The notes under the pieces are model-generated. The model ran no database searches, was not told the DNA's origin, and saw nothing but the letters and a program-made list of their open reading frames with translations. A stretch of DNA of 5,854 nucleotides from SIG607 sp045533195 (GTDB lineage: Bacteria; Bacillota; Clostridia; Oscillospirales; Acutalibacteraceae). Position 1 is the first letter of the stretch. Every line of letters starts with the position of its first letter. Positions 1-5,451 of this stretch are shown in pieces. The position numbers and the translations under genes were made by a program. The stretch is from positions 1 through 5,854 of the forward strand of contig JAZSHI010000046.1 in NCBI GenBank assembly GCA_045533195.1, written 5' to 3'.

Positions 1-13
1 GAGTTGTAAAAGT

Positions 14-637
14 TTATTGTCTTCCTAAGACCGCTTGGCCTCCGACTTCACCTTGCAAGCCTCGTTCTCCTTGCGGACCGGGCTCCCCTTGCAGACCCTG
101 TTCGCCTTGGTCACCTTTGTCGCCTTTGTCGCCTTTATCGCCCTTACCACCCGTATCTCCTTTATCACCTTTGTCGCCTTTATCACCTTTGAATACACCG
201 TTATCGGCATCATCTCTTACGCTTTGGGCAATTTGTTCTGTCGATTGATAAAGAGCTAATAATTGCTCATACTGGCTCGGTGTCGGTTCATCTGGAATTT
301 CTCCCTGTCCGTATCCGCTCTCAAAAACCTCTACCTTTGCCGCATTTGTAGTAATACGGCTATCCTCTTTTGTTCCAATAAGCGAAAAAGTAAAGAAGGG
401 CACTTTAATAACCTCATAAGGTACAAGAAAGGTATTATCCCCGATATAAAATCCGCTTTCTTCATTAAGAATTGCCGAAACATTTTTTCCACTGATTCCT
501 TTAAAAATTGACGTCACTTCATAGCCGTTCCACTCATTAGAAAGTTCCAGTTTAAGTGACAAAAAATTTATAGAATCAGAATAAACCGGATCCGCACAAA
601 CTGTAATGTGCTGACCCTTAACCTTTGCATAAATCAT
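14..637 (-). CDS. Phage tail/baseplate-like protein with C-terminal collagen-like repeat
   Basis: The 207-residue product has two parts. Residues 1 to about 110 form a beta-rich domain that starts MIYAKVKGQHITV and contains the patterns SNEWNGYEV, FLVPYEVIKVPFFTFSL and RITTNAAKVEVFESGY. I recognise this as the N-terminal domain found in structural proteins of Firmicute prophages, in the style of BppU-type baseplate proteins. A short acidic/proline linker (IPDEPTPSQYEQLLALY) and a helix follow, then 17 uninterrupted Gly-X-Y triplets at residues 151-201, mostly GDK, GEQ and GLQ. The protein ends six residues later with no trimerising cap domain. There is no signal peptide or membrane anchor, which fits a virion or particle part rather than a secreted collagen-like protein. 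The start is set by AGAGG at 646-650, eight bases upstream of ATG. No other phage gene is visible, so it may be a prophage edge or a remnant; genes further left would decide. The family assignment is from memory of related sequences and is moderately sure. Confidence 0.8.
   Translation of the reverse strand: MIYAKVKGQHITVCADPVYSDSINFLSLKLELSNEWNGYEVTSIFKGISGKNVSAILNEESGFYIGDNTFLVPYEVIKVPFFTFSLIGTKEDSRITTNAAKVEVFESGYGQGEIPDEPTPSQYEQLLALYQSTEQIAQSVRDDADNGVFKGDKGDKGDKGDTGGKGDKGDKGDKGDQGEQGLQGEPGPQGERGLQGEVGGQAVLGRQ
35..187 (-). repeat. Collagen-like tandem repeat (in-frame 9-bp units)
   Basis: This segment encodes the 17 Gly-X-Y triplets of the collagen-like protein. Between about 110 and 187 the DNA is nearly a tandem array of 9-bp units, read on the plus strand as variants of CCTTTGTCG and CCTTTATCA. 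The rest of the tract is more diverged (GEQ GLQ GEP GPQ GER GLQ GEV GGQ). The units are multiples of three, so slippage would change tract length without breaking the reading frame. Confidence 0.9.
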
Positions 638-743
638 AAATTCAACCTCTTTTTTTAATTCATTAACAGCAGTTAGACCTGACCTATCCTTCTACCGTCA
701 ACAAAATAATAAGAGGTTAATTTGCGACATTCACCGACATAAT

Positions 744-773
744 TTTACACATTTGGTGCATAACTTATGTCAA
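744..773 (-). promoter_or_regulatory. Candidate promoter for the collagen-like gene
   Basis: On the minus strand a perfect TTGACA (768-773) is followed after 18 bases by TGTAAA (744-749), a weak -10 match. An 11-bp palindrome CATAACTTATG (759-769) overlaps the -35 end and could be an operator or chance in AT-rich DNA. The implied leader is about 100 bases. Another possible -35, TTGACG, lies nearer the gene, so the assignment is uncertain. Confidence 0.3.
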
Positions 774-801
774 TAACCTGTTCAAAACTTCAATAACTAT
801 T

Positions 802-842
802 AAAAAACCTCCGTTTAAGTATCACATAAACGGAGGGTTTTT
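802..842 (-). terminator. Intrinsic terminator of the oxidoreductase gene
   Basis: A ten-base-pair stem (808-817 with 827-836, CCTCCGTTTA against TAAACGGAGG) encloses a nine-base loop. It is flanked by an A run on one side and a T run on the other, with one bulged G at 837. Read on the minus strand the stem is followed by six Ts, and it begins about 25 bases past the stop codon of the oxidoreductase. It separates that gene from the collagen-like gene. The flanking runs mean it could also stop plus-strand transcripts. Confidence 0.9.
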
Positions 843-867
843 GATAAATTATTATGCTTATCAGAGA

Positions 868-2157
868 TTATTTCATATATTTATCGGTATAATCCTTAGC
901 CTCAATAACCTTGCCGGAAATACGAGAGTCTTCAGCAGCAAATACAAGTAAATGATTATAGCAAGAAATACCGATTTCGCTAACGTCATCTTTACCAAGC
1001 TCACCAGTAATATACTTATAAAGAGCGTTAACAGTACCGGTATCACCGCCGCCGTGACCGGAAGTAATAGAGTCACCGGCAACAGCAATTTCGCTGTCAA
1101 GGTAACGGAATTCTTTGGTGGCAAAATCATAAAAACGGAACTGTTTGCCGTCCTCTGCGCCCATTTCACAGTGAAGCATACCCTTGGTGCCCATTATGTC
1201 ACTGTATCTGCCGCCTTTGGTAAAGGCGCACATGGTAAGGAGAACGGTGGATTTATCGGCAAATTCCATATTAACGGTCTGGTGGTCAACAACGTCGTTA
1301 TCGCATTTAAATACGCACTTACCGTACTGGGTGTTTTTCATTGCTTCCATAACGTCCTCATCGGTAGGATCAACCTTTTTGGTAGAGGTTGTTCTGAACC
1401 AGCCGTTATCTTTATCATCATAATAAAGCTTTACGGCATTGTAAGGACAGGTATCGGCTTCGGGGCAGCCTTCAATACATCTTTCGGGAGCGCCTTTGGG
1501 TGCATTGGCTTCGGTGAAGTAAGAAAGCGAACCGAAAGACTGAATTCTATCACAGTTCTCGCCAATAAGCCACTGAAGAATATCTATATCGTGACAGCAT
1601 TTTTGCAGAAGCATAAAGGTTGCTCTGTCGGAATTGCCCCAGTTACCTCTTACAAAACTGTGGCTCTGGTGAATGTTACCAACAGCTTCGGTATGGTTAA
1701 TGGAAACAACCTTACCTAAAACATCGTCGTCAATAATTTTCTTAAGCTGCGTAAAGTAAGGAGTATAACGAAGTACGTGGCATACCATAACCTTTCTGCC
1801 GTACTTTTCTGCTTGCTTATATATCATACCGCACTCTTCGGGGGTGGGAGCAACAGGCTTTTCAAGAAGAAGGTCATAACCAAGTTCCAACGCCTTCATA
1901 GCAGGTTCAAAGTGAAGCTGATCCATTGTGGAAATAATGGCAATATCGGCAAACTTGGGACGGTCTAAAATATGCTCCCAAGTAACAAAACAATTTGCTT
2001 CGTCACAGCCGTGCTTTTCCTTAATATAGTTTCTTCTGTTGTCAATAGGTTCGGCAACGCCCACTACCTTAAACTGTTCGGGGCAGTTTGCCATAATGTT
2101 GGTGTAGGTTTGACCACGGTTACCTGCACCAATAACTATTACTTTAATGGGTTCCAT
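868..2157 (-). CDS. Gfo/Idh/MocA-family NAD(P)-dependent oxidoreductase
   Basis: The 429-residue product probably oxidises or reduces a sugar or sugar derivative in the cytoplasm using NAD(P). The N-terminal Rossmann domain starts VIVIGAGNRG (residues 6-15, the dinucleotide loop). LLLEKPVAPTPEE (97-108) carries the EKP signature with Lys100, and KCCHDIDILQWLIG (186-199) carries the usual His/Asp active-site segment. HGGGD (368-372) lies near the C-terminus. The subfamily has an inserted Cys segment, Cys227-x3-Cys231-x5-Cys237, followed by Cys281-x3-Cys285 in KCVFKCDNDVVDHQ. These could bind a metal, which is inference. The start is the ATG at 2155-2157, preceded by AGGAGG (2165-2170) at seven bases; an upstream in-frame ATG at 2212-2214 would add 19 residues but has no such site. 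It is transcribed divergently from the AraC-type gene and ends in its own terminator. Some relatives of this fold are glycosidases (GH109), so hydrolysis by an NAD mechanism is a less likely alternative. The substrate is unknown. Confidence 0.93.
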   Translation of the reverse strand: MEPIKVIVIGAGNRGQTYTNIMANCPEQFKVVGVAEPIDNRRNYIKEKHGCDEANCFVTWEHILDRPKFADIAIISTMDQLHFEPAMKALELGYDLLLEKPVAPTPEECGMIYKQAEKYGRKVMVCHVLRYTPYFTQLKKIIDDDVLGKVVSINHTEAVGNIHQSHSFVRGNWGNSDRATFMLLQKCCHDIDILQWLIGENCDRIQSFGSLSYFTEANAPKGAPERCIEGCPEADTCPYNAVKLYYDDKDNGWFRTTSTKKVDPTDEDVMEAMKNTQYGKCVFKCDNDVVDHQTVNMEFADKSTVLLTMCAFTKGGRYSDIMGTKGMLHCEMGAEDGKQFRFYDFATKEFRYLDSEIAVAGDSITSGHGGGDTGTVNALYKYITGELGKDDVSEIGISCYNHLLVFAAEDSRISGKVIEAKDYTDKYMK

Positions 2158-2172
2158 AAAAATGCCTCCTAA

Positions 2173-2188
2173 TTTCAAAGACTTGAAA
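2173..2188. repeat. Inverted repeat TTTCAA-N4-TTGAAA
   Basis: Six-base arms are exact reverse complements with a four-base spacer. The right arm is the -35 of the plus-strand promoter. The left arm lies three bases beyond the oxidoreductase ribosome site (2165-2170), within that gene's leader. It is a plausible operator or a small leader hairpin; the arms are short enough that chance is possible. Confidence 0.45.
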
Positions 2189-2211
2189 AATAAAGTTTTA
2201 TATGATATAAT
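2183..2211 (+). promoter_or_regulatory. Promoter candidate for the AraC-type regulator
   Basis: TTGAAA (2183-2188) and TATAAT (2206-2211) are 17 bases apart, and the -10 carries the extended TGn motif at 2203-2205. This is a near-consensus housekeeping promoter. Transcription would begin near 2218, leaving an AT-rich leader of about 88 bases before the regulator's ATG. It overlaps the start region of the opposite promoter, so the two should compete. Confidence 0.55.
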
Positions 2212-2221
2212 CATTATATCA
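2203..2221. repeat. 19-bp perfect palindrome in the divergent promoter region
   Basis: TGATATAATCATTATATCA has nine-base arms that are exact reverse complements around a single central base (2212). It contains the extended -10 of the plus-strand promoter and sits over the predicted start point of the minus-strand promoter. It could be an operator, or a symmetric -10 that fires in both directions. Confidence 0.8.
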
Positions 2222-2227
2222 CCTTTA

Positions 2228-2255
2228 ATTATAAGTTTTTTTTAAAAAAAGTAAA
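2228..2255 (-). promoter_or_regulatory. Promoter candidate for the oxidoreductase gene
   Basis: On the minus strand TTTACT (2250-2255) and a perfect TATAAT (2228-2233) are 16 bases apart. Transcription would start near 2221, at the edge of the 19-bp palindrome, giving a leader of about 63 bases before the ATG. An alternative minus-strand extended -10, TGATATAAT, lies inside the palindrome itself (2213-2221) but has no -35. Confidence 0.5.
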
Positions 2256-2258
2256 TCG

Positions 2259-2290
2259 AAAATTATATATATAATCTTTAAAATTATATA
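2259..2290. promoter_or_regulatory. Direct repeat spaced 21 bp, possible AraC-type operator
   Basis: AAAATTATATA occurs at 2259-2269 and again at 2280-2290, exactly 21 bp apart, or two helical turns. AraC-family proteins commonly bind direct repeats with this spacing, one per HTH pair. The second copy ends just before the ribosome site of the regulator gene, which would suit autoregulation. A 14-bp palindrome, ATTATATATATAAT (2262-2275), overlaps the first copy. The sequence is nearly all A and T, so chance similarity is a serious alternative. Confidence 0.35.
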
Positions 2291-2305
2291 CAAAAGAGGA
2301 GCGCT

Positions 2306-3106
2306 ATGAATCAGTTAATAATAAAAGGTAACCCCACAGTTACCGCCCTTCACTCCCTATTTACCTACACATATCCTGCCGATTATAAATTCCACGGAGA
2401 AAGTCATAATTTTTATGAAGTTATTATTATTTTATCAGGAACGGCAACCATTGCGGCAGACAGTAACGTTTTTTCTTTAAAAAGCGGACAGGCATTTTTG
2501 CATCCCCCTATGCAGTTTCATAACGTTATAAGCGTTTCAAACGAGCCTTTAACCGTAGGCGTTATATCTTTTTCTGGCAAACATATTCCTAAAGTTTTTA
2601 ATCGCATTTGCGTAATCGAAAATATGTCAGCAATACACAGTCTTTTCAGCAAAGCAAAAAAAATCTTTAACTTTAATGATATTTGGGTTACTTCTACCAT
2701 AAAAAACGACAACGCCCACCTTTTATTTTTAAAAGAATTCGAGACATTTCTTATAAATCTCAGTGAAAACACTCTGAACAAAAAAGAGAAGCTGAGTATC
2801 GGGGAAGCAAACTATTCTCTAATTGTTAAAACCTTACAGGAAAATATCCAAAGAAATCTTAAGGTCAGCGATATTGCAAGGCTCATAAATATGAGCGAAA
2901 TCGGTGTTCAAAAGACATTTTCGCGCTATGCAGGTGTTGGGGTAATTGAATATTTTAACAATATAAAAATACGAAAAGGTATTGAGCTTTTAAAATCGGG
3001 ACTTAGCGTTAAAGAAACTGCTTTACAGCTCGGCTTTTCAGATGCAAATTATTTTTCCACCGTATTTAAAAGAATTACGGGAAATCCACCCTCAAAATTC
3101 ATATAA
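2306..3106 (+). CDS. AraC-family transcriptional regulator with N-terminal cupin domain
   Basis: The 266-residue protein has the standard two-domain plan of sugar-responsive AraC regulators. The N-terminal beta-barrel (about residues 25-95) contains FHGESHNFYEVIIILSGT and LKSGQAFLHPPMQFHNV, the usual cupin pattern of histidines, Tyr-Glu and Gly-turns. It would bind an effector, probably a sugar. The C-terminal domain (about 170-266) has two helix-turn-helix units: LKVSDIARLINMSEIGVQKTF (185-205) and LSVKETALQLGFSDANYFSTVFKRITG (233-259), followed by the family's GNPPSKF ending. The start is supported by AGAGGAG (2295-2301), four bases before the ATG, which is slightly close but strong. It is divergent from the oxidoreductase and convergent with the GH3 gene, so it is likely the local regulator of one or both and may regulate itself. 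Targets and effector cannot be read from the sequence. Confidence 0.95.
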   Translation: MNQLIIKGNPTVTALHSLFTYTYPADYKFHGESHNFYEVIIILSGTATIAADSNVFSLKSGQAFLHPPMQFHNVISVSNEPLTVGVISFSGKHIPKVFNRICVIENMSAIHSLFSKAKKIFNFNDIWVTSTIKNDNAHLLFLKEFETFLINLSENTLNKKEKLSIGEANYSLIVKTLQENIQRNLKVSDIARLINMSEIGVQKTFSRYAGVGVIEYFNNIKIRKGIELLKSGLSVKETALQLGFSDANYFSTVFKRITGNPPSKFI

Positions 3107-3122
3107 CCCTATCTCCTAAAAT

Positions 3123-3148
3123 AAAAAAGCACCTTGCGGTGCTTTTTT
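3123..3148. terminator. Bidirectional intrinsic terminator between convergent genes
   Basis: AGCACC-type stem: GCACC (3129-3133) pairs with GGTGC (3138-3142) around a TTGC loop. The stem is extended by six A-T pairs (3123-3128 with 3143-3148). T runs follow on both strands, so it can end the regulator transcript (stop at 3106) and the GH3 transcript. The GH3 stop codon (3148-3150) overlaps the base of the stem. Confidence 0.9.
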
Positions 3149-4764
3149 TATTTTAGTTTAACATCGTAAGTAAGACTTCCCTTTGCTTCATGTTCACCTA
3201 TAAGCACGTTAATACCTGCATTAACCGCCATACTTGAATTACCGCCTACAATCAAACGGCTTACATGAGGCAAATCTTCAAGAACAAAGGGGTTACCAAA
3301 GTGAAGAACGGTGGAAATTCTGTTTGTAACCTGAAGCGCGGCAAAGAAAGAGAGAATACGGGGAGTAAAGTCCTCACAACCTTGATAAGCCTTACCGTCG
3401 GTAAAGGTTACAAATACAACTTCATCATACTTAAGGTTATCCTCAGTTATTCTCCAGCCATCAGTACTGCTTGGCAATTCTTTAATAATTCTATAATCAC
3501 TGCCGGGATAATTCTCCATTAATTTATCCTTAATTAAAACGGGGTTGTACCAAAGCTTAGACATAGTATCAACGTCTATATTGTTGTTTATTACGTTGGC
3601 TTCGTTGTGGCACATAATTATAAAGTAATATTTTTTGTCCTTAGGCAAAGCCACATCTACACCGTCGTCGGTTTTTGCAAAAATACCGTCGGTATTAAGC
3701 TTGTGGTAATTAACTAAATCCTCCTCAGTAATTTCTGCAGAGGTATCAAGGAGAGTTACCTTGTGCTGTGCAGCCAAAACGCCCTTAACGGCTTCATCAA
3801 GTATATCGTCGGGAATAAGCCCATCCTTATAACATTTAAGAAGTGACTCATAACCATCTTTGTTTGCATCCCAGATAAGCGCTAAATTGTTACCGCCTGC
3901 AATAGAAAGTCCACGGCTTCCGTCAATTCCGTATTTGGCTATAACACCGCCCATACATAGCGCATCGGTAATGGTAAAACCGTCAAAGCCGTGTTCTCTA
4001 AATAGGTCGATAGTCTTTTTAGAAAGACTGCTGGGATGCTCGGTATCAAGAGCAGGTACTCTGGAGTGGCCTGTCATAACGCCGTCTAAAAGTCCTTTTT
4101 TACAAAGTTCAAGGTATGGGTACCAGCAATAATCAATAATATCTTCCTTAGTAGCATTTGAAAAAGATTCTGCCATATGGCTGTCTATATACTTATTATG
4201 AACAGTTCCTGCTGAACCTGCGCTGGGAAAGTGTTTACCAACAGTAAGTACACCACCATCGTGCATACCTTGTGCCTCGGCGGCGCCAAGCTCGGCAACC
4301 TTGTACTTATCGCTACCCATAGAACGATTGGTAGAAGCACACAAAGCATTGTGGTTTACCATATCAAGCACAGGGTTACATACTACGTTATAACCCGCTT
4401 TTCTTGCCTTTACTGCAGTAACCTTACCAAAAGCGTAAGCGCTCTCGGTTGTGCCGCACATACCAATTGCATTGTGCTGACCAATTACCTCTCCGCCACC
4501 GTAGCCGAAACCGCTTTCCGCATCAGTACAAATAAGTATGGGATAATCGGCAGCGGCCTTTATACGTGCCATAGTTTCCTCAAACTTATAGTTATTGGTT
4601 ACCCAAATAGCGCCTAATTTATGTTCCTTTATCATATTTATGGCATATTCAATATTGGCTTCGGTCTTTGCTTCGTCCCACATATTATTTACTCTGCCAC
4701 ACATAACCATACCCAGCTTTTGTTCTACGGTAAGGTCACTAAATTTTAATTCTTTAATTTCCAT
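3148..4764 (-). CDS. NagZ-like family 3 glycoside hydrolase, cytoplasmic
   Basis: The 538-residue protein matches the GH3 plan: a TIM-barrel catalytic domain (about 1-335) and a second alpha/beta domain (about 375-538). Visible GH3 signatures are TDAESG (80-85, substrate binding), NRSMGSD (146-152), KHFP (177-180), TGHSRVPALD (231-240) and TITDALCM (264-271), whose Asp267 is the expected nucleophile. Asp194-Ser-His196 matches the Asp-His dyad that serves as acid/base in NagZ-type beta-N-acetylglucosaminidases, so an N-acetylglucosaminide substrate is the best guess. Some NagZ relatives act as phosphorylases, which remains possible. The loop between KHFP and the dyad (SAGSAGTVHNKYI) lacks the usual GHG and looks several residues longer than in classical NagZ. 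No signal peptide is seen, so the substrate must be inside the cell. The ATG at 4762-4764 follows GGAGGT (4771-4776) at six bases. The gene has its own promoter and appears monocistronic in this window. Confidence 0.92.
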   Translation of the reverse strand: MEIKELKFSDLTVEQKLGMVMCGRVNNMWDEAKTEANIEYAINMIKEHKLGAIWVTNNYKFEETMARIKAAADYPILICTDAESGFGYGGGEVIGQHNAIGMCGTTESAYAFGKVTAVKARKAGYNVVCNPVLDMVNHNALCASTNRSMGSDKYKVAELGAAEAQGMHDGGVLTVGKHFPSAGSAGTVHNKYIDSHMAESFSNATKEDIIDYCWYPYLELCKKGLLDGVMTGHSRVPALDTEHPSSLSKKTIDLFREHGFDGFTITDALCMGGVIAKYGIDGSRGLSIAGGNNLALIWDANKDGYESLLKCYKDGLIPDDILDEAVKGVLAAQHKVTLLDTSAEITEEDLVNYHKLNTDGIFAKTDDGVDVALPKDKKYYFIIMCHNEANVINNNIDVDTMSKLWYNPVLIKDKLMENYPGSDYRIIKELPSSTDGWRITEDNLKYDEVVFVTFTDGKAYQGCEDFTPRILSFFAALQVTNRISTVLHFGNPFVLEDLPHVSRLIVGGNSSMAVNAGINVLIGEHEAKGSLTYDVKLK

Positions 4765-4780
4765 AAATACACCTCCGAAT

Positions 4781-4800
4781 GTATTTTTTTACATTTTAAC
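4781..4800. repeat. 20-bp repeat, promoter-proximal copy
   Basis: GTATTTTTTTACATTTTAAC matches the copy at 4871-4890 in 18 of 20 positions. It covers the -10 and predicted start of the GH3 promoter. A protein bound here would be expected to block transcription. Confidence 0.6.
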
Positions 4801-4821
4801 AAGCGGTATATCAAAAGTCAA
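4793..4821 (-). promoter_or_regulatory. Strong promoter of the GH3 gene
   Basis: On the minus strand TTGACT (4816-4821) and TAAAAT (4793-4798) are separated by the ideal 17 bases. Transcription would start near 4786, about 20 bases before the ATG, leaving just room for the ribosome site. The -10 lies inside the proximal copy of the 20-bp repeat. Confidence 0.75.
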
Positions 4822-4870
4822 TAAGTCCAAGAAAAAACTATAACGATTTTCATTTTTTAAATAAAAATAT

Positions 4871-4890
4871 GTGTTTTTTTACACTTTAAC
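4871..4890. repeat. 20-bp repeat, upstream copy
   Basis: GTGTTTTTTTACACTTTAAC is the second copy, exactly 90 bp from the first. The two differences from the proximal copy complete a GTGT-N6-ACAC symmetry here. It lies about 85-105 bp upstream of the predicted GH3 transcription start and has no -35 partner, so it looks like a binding site rather than a second promoter. Confidence 0.6.
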
Positions 4891-4942
4891 CTCAAATCGC
4901 AAATAAACCGTGACTAACATTTTTTCGCTTCAGTATCCTACT

Positions 4943-4974
4943 AAAAATCCCGTCCTCTTGCGAGAACGGGATTT
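4943..4974 (-). terminator. Intrinsic terminator after the small membrane protein gene
   Basis: Nine outer base pairs (AAATCCCGT 4945-4953 with ACGGGATTT 4966-4974), one mismatch and three inner pairs (CTC with GAG) close a TTGC loop. On the minus strand the stem runs into TTTTT. It lies about 30 bases past the stop of the small membrane protein gene and insulates the GH3 promoter from it. Confidence 0.88.
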
Positions 4975-5003
4975 AAAAAGCTATAAATTGGTATTTTATT
5001 TCT

Positions 5004-5297
5004 TCAATACTTTTTTGCACCAAGTGCGTTTGTTACATTTTGGACACTTAAGGTACGGCAATAAATTGCATAAGAAATATTCATACAAGCAATGAGTATC
5101 AGCGAAATATAAACCATCGCTTTCATTATTTTTGAATTTATATTAACAGTTAAAAACAAAGTGGGTAGAGCCGATAGTAGATAGAAAACTTGTAAAGTGG
5201 GAGAAAGAACAAGAAAATCTCTCAAGTAAAATCCCAAAATTAAACAATATGTATGTGCAATGATAAAGAAAATAAGTCTTGTTTTTATGTTCTTCAT
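5004..5297 (-). CDS. Small hydrophobic protein with three predicted membrane helices
   Basis: I do not recognise this 97-residue protein. It begins MKNIKTRLIFF, with a basic N-terminus, and has three hydrophobic stretches at about residues 8-25 (LIFFIIAHTYCLILGFYL), 34-52 (around FYLLSALPTLFLTV) and 58-79 (MVYISLILIACMNISYAIY). It ends in a short polar tail with GAKKY. The topology looks like a small integral membrane protein; no catalytic motif is visible. The start chosen is the ATG at 5295-5297 because AAGGAG (5305-5310) lies seven bases upstream; an in-frame upstream start at 5327 would add ten charged residues without such a site. It is followed by a good terminator. Upstream it is separated from the acetyltransferase gene by 224 bases holding two hairpins, so it is probably transcribed separately or by attenuated read-through. 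Confidence 0.7.
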   Translation of the reverse strand: MKNIKTRLIFFIIAHTYCLILGFYLRDFLVLSPTLQVFYLLSALPTLFLTVNINSKIMKAMVYISLILIACMNISYAIYCRTLSVQNVTNALGAKKY

Positions 5298-5339
5298 TTC
5301 AAATCTCCTTTTATGTACAAAATTCATTGAAACAAAGAA

Positions 5340-5374
5340 GTGGCAGTACAGAGCAACAAACTCTGTACTGCCAC
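5340..5374 (-). terminator. Perfect 14-bp hairpin upstream of the small membrane protein gene
   Basis: GTGGCAGTACAGAG (5340-5353) and CTCTGTACTGCCAC (5361-5374) are exact reverse complements around a seven-base CAACAAA loop. On the minus strand the stem is followed by TTCTTTGTTTC, a broken T-rich tail that could support termination. It lies only about 40 bases from the membrane-protein ATG, so it could instead act as a leader structure or attenuator. Confidence 0.6.
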
Positions 5375-5409
5375 AAACAAAGGCTATTTAACATCTTTTA
5401 AGAAAACAA

Positions 5410-5451
5410 CAAACCCGAACGTTTCACCGATTGGTAAAAGGTTCGGGTTTG
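5410..5451 (-). terminator. Long imperfect hairpin, probable terminator of the acetyltransferase gene
   Basis: CAAACCCGAAC (5410-5420) pairs perfectly with GTTCGGGTTTG (5441-5451). Inside, after single mismatches, TTT pairs with AAA and ACC with GGT around a GATT loop, giving 17 pairs in all. Read on the minus strand it is followed by TTGTTTTCTT. It begins about 70 bases past the acetyltransferase stop codon. Confidence 0.65.

Noticed and set aside
110..190. Short tandem repeats considered as a possible CRISPR array or minisatellite
   Set aside because: The units are 9 bp, without spacers, and translate cleanly into Gly-X-Y triplets, so they are coding repeats.
952..1719. A 255-codon open frame on the plus strand opposite the oxidoreductase gene
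   Set aside because: It lies wholly antisense to a gene with clear family motifs, has no ribosome site and shows no recognisable domain. Long antisense frames are common opposite codon-biased genes.
4231..4617. A 128-codon plus-strand open frame inside the GH3 gene
   Set aside because: It is antisense to the conserved GH3 catalytic region and has no ribosome site or known motif.
4910..5095. A 61-codon plus-strand open frame across the terminator at 4943-4974
   Set aside because: It has a GTG start without a ribosome site, runs through a strong hairpin and overlaps the membrane-protein gene in antisense.
5340..5374. Perfect inverted repeat considered as the end of a transposon or MITE
   Set aside because: The arms are only seven bases apart with no flanking target duplication and no second copy in the window, so a hairpin is the simpler reading.
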